Translations under genes and position numbers: made by a program
Notes under the pieces: generated by a model
Told to the model about the DNA's origin: nothing
Seen by the model: only the letters and a program-made list of their open reading frames with translations
Database searches by the model: none
Shown: one piece after another, positions 1 through 9,560 of the stretch
Position numbering within the stretch: the stretch's first letter is position 1
Layout of the letters: each line of letters starts with the position of its first letter
Source: Molossus alvarezi
Lineage: Eukaryota; Chordata; Mammalia; Chiroptera; Molossidae
Direction: 5' to 3'
Assembly: GCA_037176705.1 (NCBI GenBank)
Contig: JBAWUJ010000076.1
Span: 186,001-250,000 of the forward strand
Length of the DNA: 64,000 nt

Positions 1-105
1 GGCATTCCCAGGCGGTCTCCCATCCAAGTCCTGACCGGGCCCGACCCTGCTTAGCTTCCCAGATCCCACGAGATCGGGCACGTTCAGGGTGGTATGGCCG
101 GAGAC
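1..105 (-). rRNA. 5S rRNA gene, array copy 1 (partial, 3' end cut by window)
   Basis: Gene nucleotides 1-105 are present; the last 16 lie outside the window. It carries C26U (A at 80 on the + strand), an allele otherwise seen only in copies 94, 98 and 103. Upstream spacer type A. Confidence 0.93.
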
Positions 106-109
106 GTTG

Positions 110-117
110 GCGGCCGC
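110..117. other. NotI site 5-12 nt upstream of gene start (copy 1)
   Basis: GCGGCCGC recurs in each unit immediately upstream of the gene. It is CpG-methylation sensitive, so it reports the methylation state of the promoter across the array. Confidence 0.9.
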
Positions 118-282
118 CTCCAGGCGCCCTAAGAGTCCAGCGCCTGGGCTGGCAGCCCCCCGGGCAGCCCCCCCGGCCGCCAGGCGGAGCGCGGACCGGC
201 CCCTCTCAGCTCTCGGGGACCCAGGCGCGCGGTCCGTCCCGCCCAGCCTCGAACCAGGTCCTCACCGCGGAGCTCGGCAGGC

Positions 283-294
283 CGCGCATGCGCA
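283..294. promoter_or_regulatory. NRF-1-like palindromic motif in spacer (copy 1)
   Basis: CGCGCATGCGCA fits the NRF-1 consensus YGCGCAYGCGCR in full. Every spacer has the GCGCATGCGC core or a near form. Spacer types with A at -178 (B, E, F, J, L, M, P, R, U, V) replace the first base with A; copy 12 has a further T at 6783. Type E also changes the flank after the core. Binding is inferred from the motif only. Confidence 0.5.
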
Positions 295-320
295 GTCCAG
301 GGGCCCCAAGGTCTGCGCCT

Positions 321-334
321 GGGGGGCCGGGGGG
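321..334 (+). repeat. Paired G runs with G-quadruplex potential (copy 1)
   Basis: Two G6 runs are separated by CC, with further G3-G4 runs within 40 bp. The second run is G5 in types B, C, F, G, J, L, M, R, S, U, V, X and Y, and G6 elsewhere, which accounts for some of the unit length variation. Confidence 0.5.
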
Positions 335-369
335 TCCGCCCCACGGGGCTGCGCTGCCCCACCGGCGGG

Positions 370-383
370 CGCGGGCGCCCGCG
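370..383. repeat. Perfect 14-bp CG palindrome in spacer (copy 1)
   Basis: CGCGGGCGCCCGCG is its own reverse complement, at -265 to -278. Type F units break the right arm (final G to C). Types E, G and P have a G8 or G9 run beside it. Confidence 0.7.
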
Positions 384-561
384 AGTTGCGGCGCCTTGCG
401 CGGCGGCCTGCTGGTGTGCTGCTGGGGCGTGGGGGGTCCCCTCTGGGCCCCAGATTCCCTCGCTCGGCCCCCGGCGTGGGCTGGGGCGCGTGCGTGCGTG
501 GGCTGCGTGGCCCTCGGCCCGAAGCGCGGCAGGTGCGCAGCTGGCTGGCTGTGGGGGGACC

Positions 562-578
562 AAAAAGGAGCGGCAAAA
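562..578 (-). terminator. Pol III terminator, T4 and T5 runs (copy 2)
   Basis: On the gene strand a T4 run overlaps the 3' end of the gene (575-578) and a T5 run follows 10-14 nt downstream (562-566). Both recur after every complete gene, including the two units where the adjoining G run is altered (copies 30 and 51). Confidence 0.85.
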
Positions 579-599
579 GCCTACAGCACCCGGCATTCC

Positions 600-617
600 C
601 AGGCGGTCTCCCATCCA
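600..617 (-). promoter_or_regulatory. 5S internal promoter, C box (copy 2)
   Basis: Gene nucleotides 80-97 are identical to the mammalian C box, the main TFIIIA contact on DNA, and show no variation among copies. Confidence 0.87.
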
Positions 618-624
618 AGTCCTG

Positions 625-630
625 ACCGGG
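625..630 (-). promoter_or_regulatory. 5S internal promoter, intermediate element (copy 2)
   Basis: Gene nucleotides 67-72 read GCCCGG strictly within CCCGGT; the only difference from the mammalian element is U69C, present in every copy. In the RNA the same change turns the U69-G106 wobble of helix V into a C-G pair. Confidence 0.75.
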
Positions 631-632
631 CC

Positions 633-647
633 CGACCCTGCTTAGCT
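633..647 (-). promoter_or_regulatory. 5S internal promoter, A box (copy 2)
   Basis: Gene nucleotides 50-64 match the mammalian A box exactly. No allele seen in the array falls inside it, so all copies share it. Confidence 0.85.
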
Positions 648-696
648 TCCCAGATCCCACGAGATCGGGCGCGTTCAGGGTGGTATGGCCGGAGAC

Positions 697-1166
697 GTTG
701 GCGGCCGCCTCCAGGCGCCCTAAGAGTCCAGCGCCTGGGCTGGCAGCCCCCCGGGCAGCCCCCCCGGCCGCCAGGCGGAGCGCGGACCGGCCCCTCTCAC
801 CACTCGGGGACCCAGGCGCGCGGTCCGTCCCGCCCAGCCTCGAACCAGGTCCTCACCGCGGAGCTCGGCAGGCAGCGCATGCGCAGTCCAGGGGCCCCAA
901 GGTCTGCGCCTGGGGGGCCGGGGGTCCGCCCCTCGGGGCTGCGCTGCCCCACCGGCGGGCGCGGGCGCCCGCGAGTTGCGGCGCCTTGCTCGGCGGCCTG
1001 CTGGTGTGCGGCTGGGGCGTGCGGGGATCCCCTCTGGGCCCCAGATTCCCTCGCTCGGCCCCCGGCGTGGGCTGGGGCGCGTGCGTGCGTGGGCTGCGTG
1101 GCCCTCGGCCCGAAGCGCGGCAGGTGCGCAGCTGGCTGGCTGTGGGGGGACCAAAAAGGAGCGGCA
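697..1166. other. Intergenic spacer between copies 2 and 3 (representative)
   Basis: A spacer of 470 bp, roughly three-quarters GC, with many CpG. Going up from gene +1 it holds a NotI site at -5 to -12, the D box, a C-run tract, an NRF-1-like motif near -178 to -189, two G runs near -216 to -229, a CG-rich palindrome near -265, GCGTGCGTG repeats near -385, and then the terminator of the next gene. I see no gene, SINE or other known element in it. All other spacers have the same order. Confidence 0.85.
717..728 (-). promoter_or_regulatory. D-box-like upstream promoter element (copy 2)
   Basis: On the gene strand this reads GACTCTTAGGGC at -32 to -21. The human 5S D box, recalled as GGCTCTTGGGGC at the same coordinates, matches at 10 of 12 bases. 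The element is present at the same distance in every copy. Its position argues that the array descends from a genuine 5S locus and not from a retroposed 5S pseudogene, which would lack upstream DNA. Confidence 0.75.
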
Positions 1167-1287
1167 AAAGCCTACAGCGCCCGGCATTCCCAGGCGGTCT
1201 CCCATCCAAGTCCTGACCGGGCCCGACCCTGCTTAGCTTCCCAGATCCCACGAGATCGGGCGCGTTCAGGGTGGTATGGCCGGAGAC
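1167..1287 (-). rRNA. 5S rRNA gene, array copy 3
   Basis: Allele U109C. Spacer type C. Confidence 0.93.
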
Positions 1288-1757
1288 GTTGGCGGCCGCC
1301 TCCAGGCGCCCTAAGAGTCCAGCGCCTGGGCTGGCAGCCCCCCGGGCAGCCCCCCCGGCCGCCAGGCGGAGCGCGGACCGGCCCCTCTCAGCTCTCGGGG
1401 ACCCAGGCGCGCGGTCCGTCCCGCCCAGCCTCGAACCAGGTCCTCACCGCGGAGCTCGGCAGGCCGCGCATGCGCAGTCCAGGGGCCCCAAGGTCTGCGC
1501 CTGGGGGGCCGGGGGTCCGCCCCTCGGGGCTGCGCTGCCCCACCGGCGGGCGCGGGCGCCCGCGAGTTGCGGCGCCTTGCTCGGCGGCCTGCTGGTGTGC
1601 GGCTGGGGCGTGCGGGGATCCCCTCTGGGCCCCAGATTCCCTCGCTCGGCCCCCGGCGTGGGCTGGGGCGCGTGCGTGCGTGGGCTGCGTGGCCCTCGGC
1701 CCGAAGCGCGGCAGGTGCGCAGCTGGCTGGCTGTGGGGGGACCAAAAAGGAGCGGCA

Positions 1758-1878
1758 AAAGCCTACAGCACCCGGCATTCCCAGGCGGTCTCCCATCCAA
1801 GTCCTGACCGGGCCCGACCCTGCTTAGCTTCCCAGATCCCACGAGATCGGGCGCGTTCAGGGTGGTATGGCCGGAGAC
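1758..1878 (-). rRNA. 5S rRNA gene, array copy 4
   Basis: Consensus allele. Spacer type I with a change at -2 (C at 1880), shared only with copy 109; called type D. Confidence 0.93.
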
Positions 1879-2347
1879 GCTGGCGGCCGCCTCCAGGCGC
1901 CCTAAGAGTCCAGCGCCTGGGCTGGCAGCCCCCCGGGCAGCCCCCCGGCCGCCAGGCGGAGCGCGGACCGGCCCCTCTCAGCTCTCGGGGACCCAGGCGC
2001 GCGGTCCGTCCCGCCCAGCCTCGAACCAGGTCCTCACCGCGGAGCTCGGCAGGCCGCGCATGCGCAGTCCAGGGGCCCCAAGGTCTGCGCCTGGGGGGCC
2101 GGGGGGTCCGCCCCACGGGGCTGCGCTGCCCCACCGGCGGGCGCGGGCGCCCGCGAGTTGCGGCGCCTTGCGCGGCGGCCTGCTGGTGTGCTGCTGGGGC
2201 GTGGGGGGTCCCCTCTGGGCCCCAGATTCCCTCGCTCGGCCCCCGGCGTGGGCTGGGGCGCGTGCGTGCGTGGGCTGCGTGGCCCTCGGCCCGAAGCGCG
2301 GCAGGTGCGCAGCTGGCTGGCTGTGGGGGGACCAAAAAGGAGCGGCA

Positions 2348-2468
2348 AAAGCCTACAGCACCCGGCATTCCCAGGCGGTCTCCCATCCAAGTCCTGACCG
2401 GGCCCGACCCTGCTTAGCTTCCCAGATCCCACGAGATCGGGCGCGTTCAGGGTGGTATGGCCGGAGAC
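2348..2468 (-). rRNA. 5S rRNA gene, array copy 5
   Basis: Consensus allele. Spacer type E, G8 run and a private CTAG in the distal spacer. Confidence 0.93.
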
Positions 2469-2939
2469 GTTGGCGGCCGCCTCCAGGCGCCCTAAGAGTC
2501 CAGCGCCGGGACTGGCAGCCCCCGGGCAGCCCCCCCGGCCGCCAGGCGGAGCGCGGACCGGCCCCTCTCAGCTCTCGGGGACCCAGGCGCGCGGTCCGTC
2601 CCGCCCAGCCTCGAACCAGGTCCTCACCGCGGAGCTCGGCAGGCAGCGCATGCGCTGTCCAGGGGCCACAAGGTCTGCGCCTGGGGGGCCGGGGGGTCCG
2701 CCCCACGGGGCTGCGCTGCCCCACCGGGGGGGGCGCGGGCGCCCGCGAGTTGCGGCGCCTTGCGCGGCGGCCTGCTGGTGTGCTGCTGGGGCGTGGGGGG
2801 TCCCCTCTGGGCCCCAGATTCCCTCGCTAGGCCCCCGGCGTGGGCTGGGGCGCGTGCGTGCGTGGGCTGCGTGGCCCTCGGCCCGAAGCGCGGCAGGTGC
2901 GCAGCTGGCTGGCTGTGGGGGGACCAAAAAGGAGCGGCA

Positions 2940-3060
2940 AAAGCCTACAGCACCCGGCATTCCCAGGCGGTCTCCCATCCAAGTCCTGACCGGGCCCGAC
3001 CCTGCTTAGCTTCCCAGATCCCACGAGATCGGGCGCGTTCAGGGTGGTATGGCCGGAGAC
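2940..3060 (-). rRNA. 5S rRNA gene, array copy 6
   Basis: Consensus allele. Spacer type F. Confidence 0.93.
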
Positions 3061-3529
3061 GTTGGCGGCCGCCTCCAGGCGCCCTAAGAGTCCAGCGCCT
3101 GGGCTGGCAGCCCCCCGGGCAGCTCCCCCGGCCGCCAGGCGGAGCGCGGACCGGCCCCTCTCAGCTCTCGGGGACCCAGGCGCGCGGTCCGTCCCGCCCA
3201 GCCTCGAACCAGGTCCTCACCGCGGAGCTCGGCAGGCAGCGCATGCGCAGTCCAGGGGCCCCAAGGTCTGCGCCTGGGGGGCCGGGGGTCCGCCCCTCGG
3301 GGCTGCGCTGCCCCACCTGCGGGCGCGGGCGCCCGCCAGTTGCGGCGCCTTGCGCGGCGGCCTGCTGGTGTGCTGCTGGGGCGTGCGGGGTCCCCTCTGG
3401 GCCCCAGATTCCCTCGCTCGGCCCCCGGCGTGGGCTGGGGCGCGTGCGTGCGTGGGCTGCATGGCCCTCGGCCCGAAGCGCGGCAGGTGCGCAGCTGGCT
3501 GGCTGTGGGGGGACCAAAAAGGAGCGGCA

Positions 3530-3650
3530 AAAGCCTACAGCACCCGGCATTCCCAGGCGGTCTCCCATCCAAGTCCTGACCGGGCCCGACCCTGCTTAGC
3601 TTCCCAGAACCCACGAGATCGGGCGCGTTCAGGGTGGTATGGCCGGAGAC
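3530..3650 (-). rRNA. 5S rRNA gene, array copy 7
   Basis: Allele A42U (A at 3609). Spacer type G. Confidence 0.93.
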
Positions 3651-4122
3651 GTTGGCGGCCGCCTCCAGGCGCCCTAAGAGTCCAGCGCCGGGGCTGGCAG
3701 CCCCCCGGGCAGCCCCCCCGGCCGCCAGGCGGAGCGCGGACCGGCCCCTCTCAGCTCTCGGGGACCCAGGCGCGCGGTCCGTCCCGCCCAGCCTCGAACC
3801 AGGTCCTCACCGCGGAGCTCGGCAGGCCGCGCATGCGCAGTCCAGGGGCCCCAAGGTCTGCGCCTGGGGGGCCGGGGGTCCGCCCCTCGGGGCTGCGCTG
3901 CCCCACCGGGGGGGGCGCGGGCGCCCGCGAGTTGCGGCGCCTTGCTCGGCGGCCTGCTGGTGTGCGGCTGGGGCGTGCGGGGATCCCCTCTGGGCCCCAG
4001 ATTCCCTCGCTCGGCCCCCGGCGTGGGCTGGGGCGCGTGCGTGCGTGGGCTGCGTGGCCCTCGGCCCGAAGCGCGGCAGGTGCGCAGCTGGCTGGCTGTG
4101 GGGGGACCAAAAAGGAGCGGCA

Positions 4123-4243
4123 AAAGCCTACAGCACCCGGCATTCCCAGGCGGTCTCCCATCCAAGTCCTGACCGGGCCCGACCCTGCTTAGCTTCCCAG
4201 ATCCCACGAGATCGGGCGCGTTCAGGGTGGTATGGCCGGAGAC
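4123..4243 (-). rRNA. 5S rRNA gene, array copy 8
   Basis: Consensus allele. Spacer type H. Confidence 0.93.
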
Positions 4244-4713
4244 GTTGGCGGCCGCCTCCAGGCGCCCTAAGAGTCCAGCGCCGGGGCTGGCAGCCCCCCG
4301 GGCAGCCCCCCCGGCCGCCAGGCGGAGCGCGGACCGGCCCCTCTCAGCTCTCGGGGACCCAGGCGCGCGGTCCGTCCCGCCCAGCCTCGAACCAGGTCCT
4401 CACCGCGGAGCTCGGCAGGCCGCGCATGCGCAGTCCAGGGGCCCCAAGGTCTGCGCCTGGGGGGCCGGGGGGTCCGCCCCACGGGGCTGCGCTGCCCCAC
4501 CGGCGGGCGCGGGCGCCCGCGAGTTGCGGCGCCTTGCGCGGCGGCCTGCTGGTGTGCTGCTGGGGCGTGGGGGGTCCCCTCTGGGCCCCAGATTCCCTCG
4601 CTCGGCCCCCGGCGTGGGCTGGGGCGCGTGCGTGCGTGGGCTGCGTGGCCCTCGGCCCGAAGCGCGGCAGGTGCGCAGCTGGCTGACTATGGGGGGACCA
4701 AAAAGGAGCGGCA

Positions 4714-4834
4714 AAAGCCTACAGCACCCGGCATTCCCAGGCGGTCTCCCATCCAAGTCCTGACCGGGCCCGACCCTGCTTAGCTTCCCAGATCCCACGA
4801 GATCGGGCGCGTTCAGGGTGGTATGGCCGGAGAC
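4714..4834 (-). rRNA. 5S rRNA gene, array copy 9
   Basis: Consensus allele; GACTAT variant in its 3' flank. Spacer type I. Confidence 0.93.
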
Positions 4835-5303
4835 GTTGGCGGCCGCCTCCAGGCGCCCTAAGAGTCCAGCGCCTGGGCTGGCAGCCCCCCGGGCAGCCCC
4901 CCGGCCGCCAGGCGGAGCGCGGACCGGCCCCTCTCAGCTCTCGGGGACCCAGGCGCGCGGTCCGTCCCGCCCAGCCTCGAACCAGGTCCTCACCGCGGAG
5001 CTCGGCAGGCCGCGCATGCGCAGTCCAGGGGCCCCAAGGTCTGCGCCTGGGGGGCCGGGGGGTCCGCCCCACGGGGCTGCGCTGCCCCACCGGCGGGCGC
5101 GGGCGCCCGCGAGTTGCGGCGCCTTGCGCGGCGGCCTGCTGGTGTGCTGCTGGGGCGTGGGGGGTCCCCTCTGGGCCCCAGATTCCCTCGCTCGGCCCCC
5201 GGCGTGGGCTGGGGCGCGTGCGTGCGTGGGCTGCGTGGCCCTCGGCCCGAAGCGCGGCAGGTGCGCAGCTGGCTGGCTGTGGGGGGACCAAAAAGGAGCG
5301 GCA

Positions 5304-5424
5304 AAAGCCTACAGCACCCGGCATTCCCAGGCGGTCTCCCATCCAAGTCCTGACCGGGCCCGACCCTGCTTAGCTTCCCAGATCCCACGAGATCGGGCGC
5401 GTTCAGGGTGGTATGGCCGGAGAC
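5304..5424 (-). rRNA. 5S rRNA gene, array copy 10
   Basis: Consensus allele. Spacer type B. Confidence 0.93.
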
Positions 5425-5894
5425 GTTGGCGGCCGCCTCCAGGCGCCCTAAGAGTCCAGCGCCTGGGCTGGCAGCCCCCCGGGCAGCCCCCCCGGCCGCC
5501 AGGCGGAGCGCGGACCGGCCCCTCTCACCACTCGGGGACCCAGGCGCGCGGTCCGTCCCGCCCAGCCTCGAACCAGGTCCTCACCGCGGAGCTCGGCAGG
5601 CAGCGCATGCGCAGTCCAGGGGCCCCAAGGTCTGCGCCTGGGGGGCCGGGGGTCCGCCCCTCGGGGCTGCGCTGCCCCACCGGCGGGCGCGGGCGCCCGC
5701 GAGTTGCGGCGCCTTGCTCGGCGGCCTGCTGGTGTGCGGCTGGGGCGTGCGGGGATCCCCTCTGGGCCCCAGATTCCCTCGCTCGGCCCCCGGCGTGGGC
5801 TGGGGCGCGTGCGTGCGTGGGCTGCGTGGCCCTCGGCCCGAAGCGCGGCAGGTGCGCAGCTGGCTGGCTGTGGGGGGACCAAAAAGGAGCGGCA

Positions 5895-6015
5895 AAAGCC
5901 TACAGCGCCCGGCATTCCCAGGCGGTCTCCCATCCAAGTCCTGACCGGGCCCGACCCTGCTTAGCTTCCCAGATCCCACGAGATCGGGCGCGTTCAGGGT
6001 GGTATGGCCGGAGAC
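5895..6015 (-). rRNA. 5S rRNA gene, array copy 11
   Basis: Allele U109C. Spacer type A. Confidence 0.93.
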
Positions 6016-6485
6016 GTTGGCGGCCGCCTCCAGGCGCCCTAAGAGTCCAGCGCCTGGGCTGGCAGCCCCCCGGGCAGCCCCCCCGGCCGCCAGGCGGAGC
6101 GCGGACCGGCCCCTCTCAGCTCTCGGGGACCCAGGCGCGCGGTCCGTCCCGCCCAGCCTCGAACCAGGTCCTCACCGCGGAGCTCGGCAGGCCGCGCATG
6201 CGCAGTCCAGGGGCCCCAAGGTCTGCGCCTGGGGGGCCGGGGGGTCCGCCCCACGGGGCTGCGCTGCCCCACCGGCGGGCGCGGGCGCCCGCGAGTTGCG
6301 GCGCCTTGCGCGGCGGCCTGCTGGTGTGCTGCTGGGGCGTGGGGGGTCCCCTCTGGGCCCCAGATTCCCTCGCTCGGCCCCCGGCGTGGGCTGGGGCGCG
6401 TGCGTGCGTGGGCTGCGTGGCCCTCGGCCCGAAGCGCGGCAGGTGCGCAGCTGGCTGGCTGTGGGGGGACCAAAAAGGAGCGGCA

Positions 6486-6606
6486 AAAGCCTACAGCACC
6501 CGGCATTCCCAGGCGGTCTCCCATCCAAGTCCTGACCGGGCCCGACCCTGCTTAGCTTCCCAGATCCCACGAGATCGGGCGCGTTCAGGGTGGTATGGCC
6601 GGAGAC
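6486..6606 (-). rRNA. 5S rRNA gene, array copy 12
   Basis: Consensus allele. Spacer type F with a private T at 6783 beside the NRF-1-like motif. Confidence 0.93.
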
Positions 6607-7075
6607 GTTGGCGGCCGCCTCCAGGCGCCCTAAGAGTCCAGCGCCTGGGCTGGCAGCCCCCCGGGCAGCTCCCCCGGCCGCCAGGCGGAGCGCGGACCGG
6701 CCCCTCTCAGCTCTCGGGGACCCAGGCGCGCGGTCCGTCCCGCCCAGCCTCGAACCAGGTCCTCACCGCGGAGCTCGGCAGGTAGCGCATGCGCAGTCCA
6801 GGGGCCCCAAGGTCTGCGCCTGGGGGGCCGGGGGTCCGCCCCTCGGGGCTGCGCTGCCCCACCTGCGGGCGCGGGCGCCCGCCAGTTGCGGCGCCTTGCG
6901 CGGCGGCCTGCTGGTGTGCTGCTGGGGCGTGCGGGGTCCCCTCTGGGCCCCAGATTCCCTCGCTCGGCCCCCGGCGTGGGCTGGGGCGCGTGCGTGCGTG
7001 GGCTGCATGGCCCTCGGCCCGAAGCGCGGCAGGTGCGCAGCTGGCTGGCTGTGGGGGGACCAAAAAGGAGCGGCA

Positions 7076-7196
7076 AAAGCCTACAGCACCCGGCATTCCC
7101 AGGCGGTCTCCCATCCAAGTCCTGACCGGGCCCGACCCTGCTTAGCTTCCCAGAACCCACGAGATCGGGCGCGTTCAGGGTGGTATGGCCGGAGAC
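7076..7196 (-). rRNA. 5S rRNA gene, array copy 13
   Basis: Allele A42U. Spacer type G. Confidence 0.93.
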
Positions 7197-7668
7197 GTTG
7201 GCGGCCGCCTCCAGGCGCCCTAAGAGTCCAGCGCCGGGGCTGGCAGCCCCCCGGGCAGCCCCCCCGGCCGCCAGGCGGAGCGCGGACCGGCCCCTCTCAG
7301 CTCTCGGGGACCCAGGCGCGCGGTCCGTCCCGCCCAGCCTCGAACCAGGTCCTCACCGCGGAGCTCGGCAGGCCGCGCATGCGCAGTCCAGGGGCCCCAA
7401 GGTCTGCGCCTGGGGGGCCGGGGGTCCGCCCCTCGGGGCTGCGCTGCCCCACCGGGGGGGGCGCGGGCGCCCGCGAGTTGCGGCGCCTTGCTCGGCGGCC
7501 TGCTGGTGTGCGGCTGGGGCGTGCGGGGATCCCCTCTGGGCCCCAGATTCCCTCGCTCGGCCCCCGGCGTGGGCTGGGGCGCGTGCGTGCGTGGGCTGCG
7601 TGGCCCTCGGCCCGAAGCGCGGCAGGTGCGCAGCTGGCTGGCTGTGGGGGGACCAAAAAGGAGCGGCA

Positions 7669-7789
7669 AAAGCCTACAGCACCCGGCATTCCCAGGCGGT
7701 CTCCCATCCAAGTCCTGACCGGGCCCGACCCTGCTTAGCTTCCCAGATCCCACGAGATCGGGCGCGTTCAGGGTGGTATGGCCGGAGAC
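7669..7789 (-). rRNA. 5S rRNA gene, array copy 14
   Basis: Consensus allele. Spacer type J. Confidence 0.93.
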
Positions 7790-8259
7790 GTTGGCGGCCG
7801 CCTCCAGGCGCCCTAAGAGTCCAGCGCCTGGGCTGGCAGCCCCCCGGGCAGCCCCCCCGGCCGCCAGGCGGAGCGCGGACCGGCCCCTCTCAGCACTCGG
7901 GGACCCAGGCGCGCGGTCCATCCCGCCCAGCCTCGAACCAGGTCCTCACCGCGGAGCTCGGCAGGCAGCGCATGCGCAGTCCAGGGGCCCCAAGGTCTGC
8001 GCCTGGGGGGCCGGGGGTCCGCCCCTCGGGGCTGCGCTGCCCCACCGGCGGGCGCGGGCGCCCGCGAGTTGCGGCGCCTTGCTCGGCGGCCTGCTGGTGT
8101 GCGGCTGGGGCTTGCGGGGATCCCCTCTGGGCCCCAGATTCCCTCGCTCGGCCCCCGGCGTGGGCTGGGGCGCGTGCGTGCGTGGGCTGCGTGGCCCTCG
8201 GCCCGAAGCGCGGCAGGTGCGCAGCTGGCTGGCTGTGGGGGGACCAAAAAGGAGCGGCA

Positions 8260-8380
8260 AAAGCCTACAGCGCCCGGCATTCCCAGGCGGTCTCCCATCC
8301 AAGTCCTGACCGGGCCCGACCCTGCTTAGCTTCCCAGATCCCACGAGATCGGGCGCGTTCAGGGTGGTATGGCCGGAGAC
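8260..8380 (-). rRNA. 5S rRNA gene, array copy 15
   Basis: Allele U109C. Spacer type K, the only one of its kind. Confidence 0.93.
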
Positions 8381-8849
8381 GTTGGCGGCCGCCTCCAGGC
8401 GCCCTAAGAGTCCAGCGCCTGGGCTGGCAGCCCCCCGGGCAGCCCCCCGGCCGCCAGGCGGAGCGCGGACCGGCCCCTCTCAGCTCTCGGGGACCCAGGC
8501 GCGCGGTCCGTCCCGCCCAGCCTCGAACCAGGTCCTCACCGCGGAGCTCGGCAGGCCGCGCATGCGCAGTCCAGGGGCCCCAAGGTCTGCGCCTGGGGGG
8601 CCGGGGGGTCCGCCCCACGGGGCTGCGCTGCCCCACCGGCGGGCGCGGGCGCCCGCGAGTTGCGGCGCCTTGCGCGGCGGCCTGCTGGTGTGCTGCTGGG
8701 GCGTGGGGGGTCCCCTCTGGGCCCCAGATTCCCTCGCTCGGCCCCCGGCGTGGGCTGGGGCGCGTGCGTGCGTGGGCTGCGTGGCCCTCGGCCCGAAGCG
8801 CGGCAGGTGCGCAGCTGGCTGACTATGGGGGGACCAAAAAGGAGCGGCA

Positions 8850-8970
8850 AAAGCCTACAGCACCCGGCATTCCCAGGCGGTCTCCCATCCAAGTCCTGAC
8901 CGGGCCCGACCCTGCTTAGCTTCCCAGATCCCACGAGATCGGGCGCGTTCAGGGTGGTATGGCCGGAGAC
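8850..8970 (-). rRNA. 5S rRNA gene, array copy 16
   Basis: Consensus allele; GACTAT variant in its 3' flank. Spacer type I. Confidence 0.93.
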
Positions 8971-9439
8971 GTTGGCGGCCGCCTCCAGGCGCCCTAAGAG
9001 TCCAGCGCCTGGGCTGGCAGCCCCCCGGGCAGCCCCCCGGCCGCCAGGCGGAGCGCGGACCGGCCCCTCTCAGCTCTCGGGGACCCAGGCGCGCGGTCCG
9101 TCCCGCCCAGCCTCGAACCAGGTCCTCACCGCGGAGCTCGGCAGGCCGCGCATGCGCAGTCCAGGGGCCCCAAGGTCTGCGCCTGGGGGGCCGGGGGGTC
9201 CGCCCCACGGGGCTGCGCTGCCCCACCGGCGGGCGCGGGCGCCCGCGAGTTGCGGCGCCTTGCGCGGCGGCCTGCTGGTGTGCTGCTGGGGCGTGGGGGG
9301 TCCCCTCTGGGCCCCAGATTCCCTCGCTCGGCCCCCGGCGTGGGCTGGGGCGCGTGCGTGCGTGGGCTGCGTGGCCCTCGGCCCGAAGCGCGGCAGGTGC
9401 GCAGCTGGCTGGCTGTGGGGGGACCAAAAAGGAGCGGCA

Positions 9440-9560
9440 AAAGCCTACAGCACCCGGCATTCCCAGGCGGTCTCCCATCCAAGTCCTGACCGGGCCCGAC
9501 CCTGCTTAGCTTCCCAGATCCCACGAGATCGGGCGCGTTCAGGGTGGTATGGCCGGAGAC
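9440..9560 (-). rRNA. 5S rRNA gene, array copy 17
   Basis: Consensus allele. Spacer type L, a switch between -106 and -178. Confidence 0.93.

Larger units (their letters stand above)
576..696 (-). rRNA. 5S rRNA gene, array copy 2 (reference description)
   Basis: This copy has the array consensus. The 121-nt RNA would be the 5S component of the large ribosomal subunit, made by polymerase III through TFIIIA, TFIIIC and TFIIIB. It aligns without gaps to the mammalian 5S recalled from memory and differs at eight sites: A5C, C39G, U40G, C46G, U69C, U73C, U76G, A103G. The A box (50-64) and C box (80-97) are identical to the mammalian sequence, and the intermediate element differs at one base. The 5' end is set by alignment and by the D-box spacing; the 3' end runs into a T4 run. 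Inferred structural costs are a C5/U114 mismatch in helix I, a G31/G46 clash in helix III and loss of the loop E U76. It could be a functional variant 5S or a homogenised pseudogene. Upstream spacer type B. Confidence 0.95.
4714..7668. repeat. 5-unit block, first copy (units 9-13)
   Basis: Spacer order I B A F G, recurring at an offset of 4,136 bp (7 units) as I L A F G. Confidence 0.7.

Noticed and set aside
430..445. CpG-island promoter of a protein gene in the spacer.
   Set aside because: The GC-rich spacer resembles one, but there is no exon, splice site or non-repetitive reading frame to go with it.
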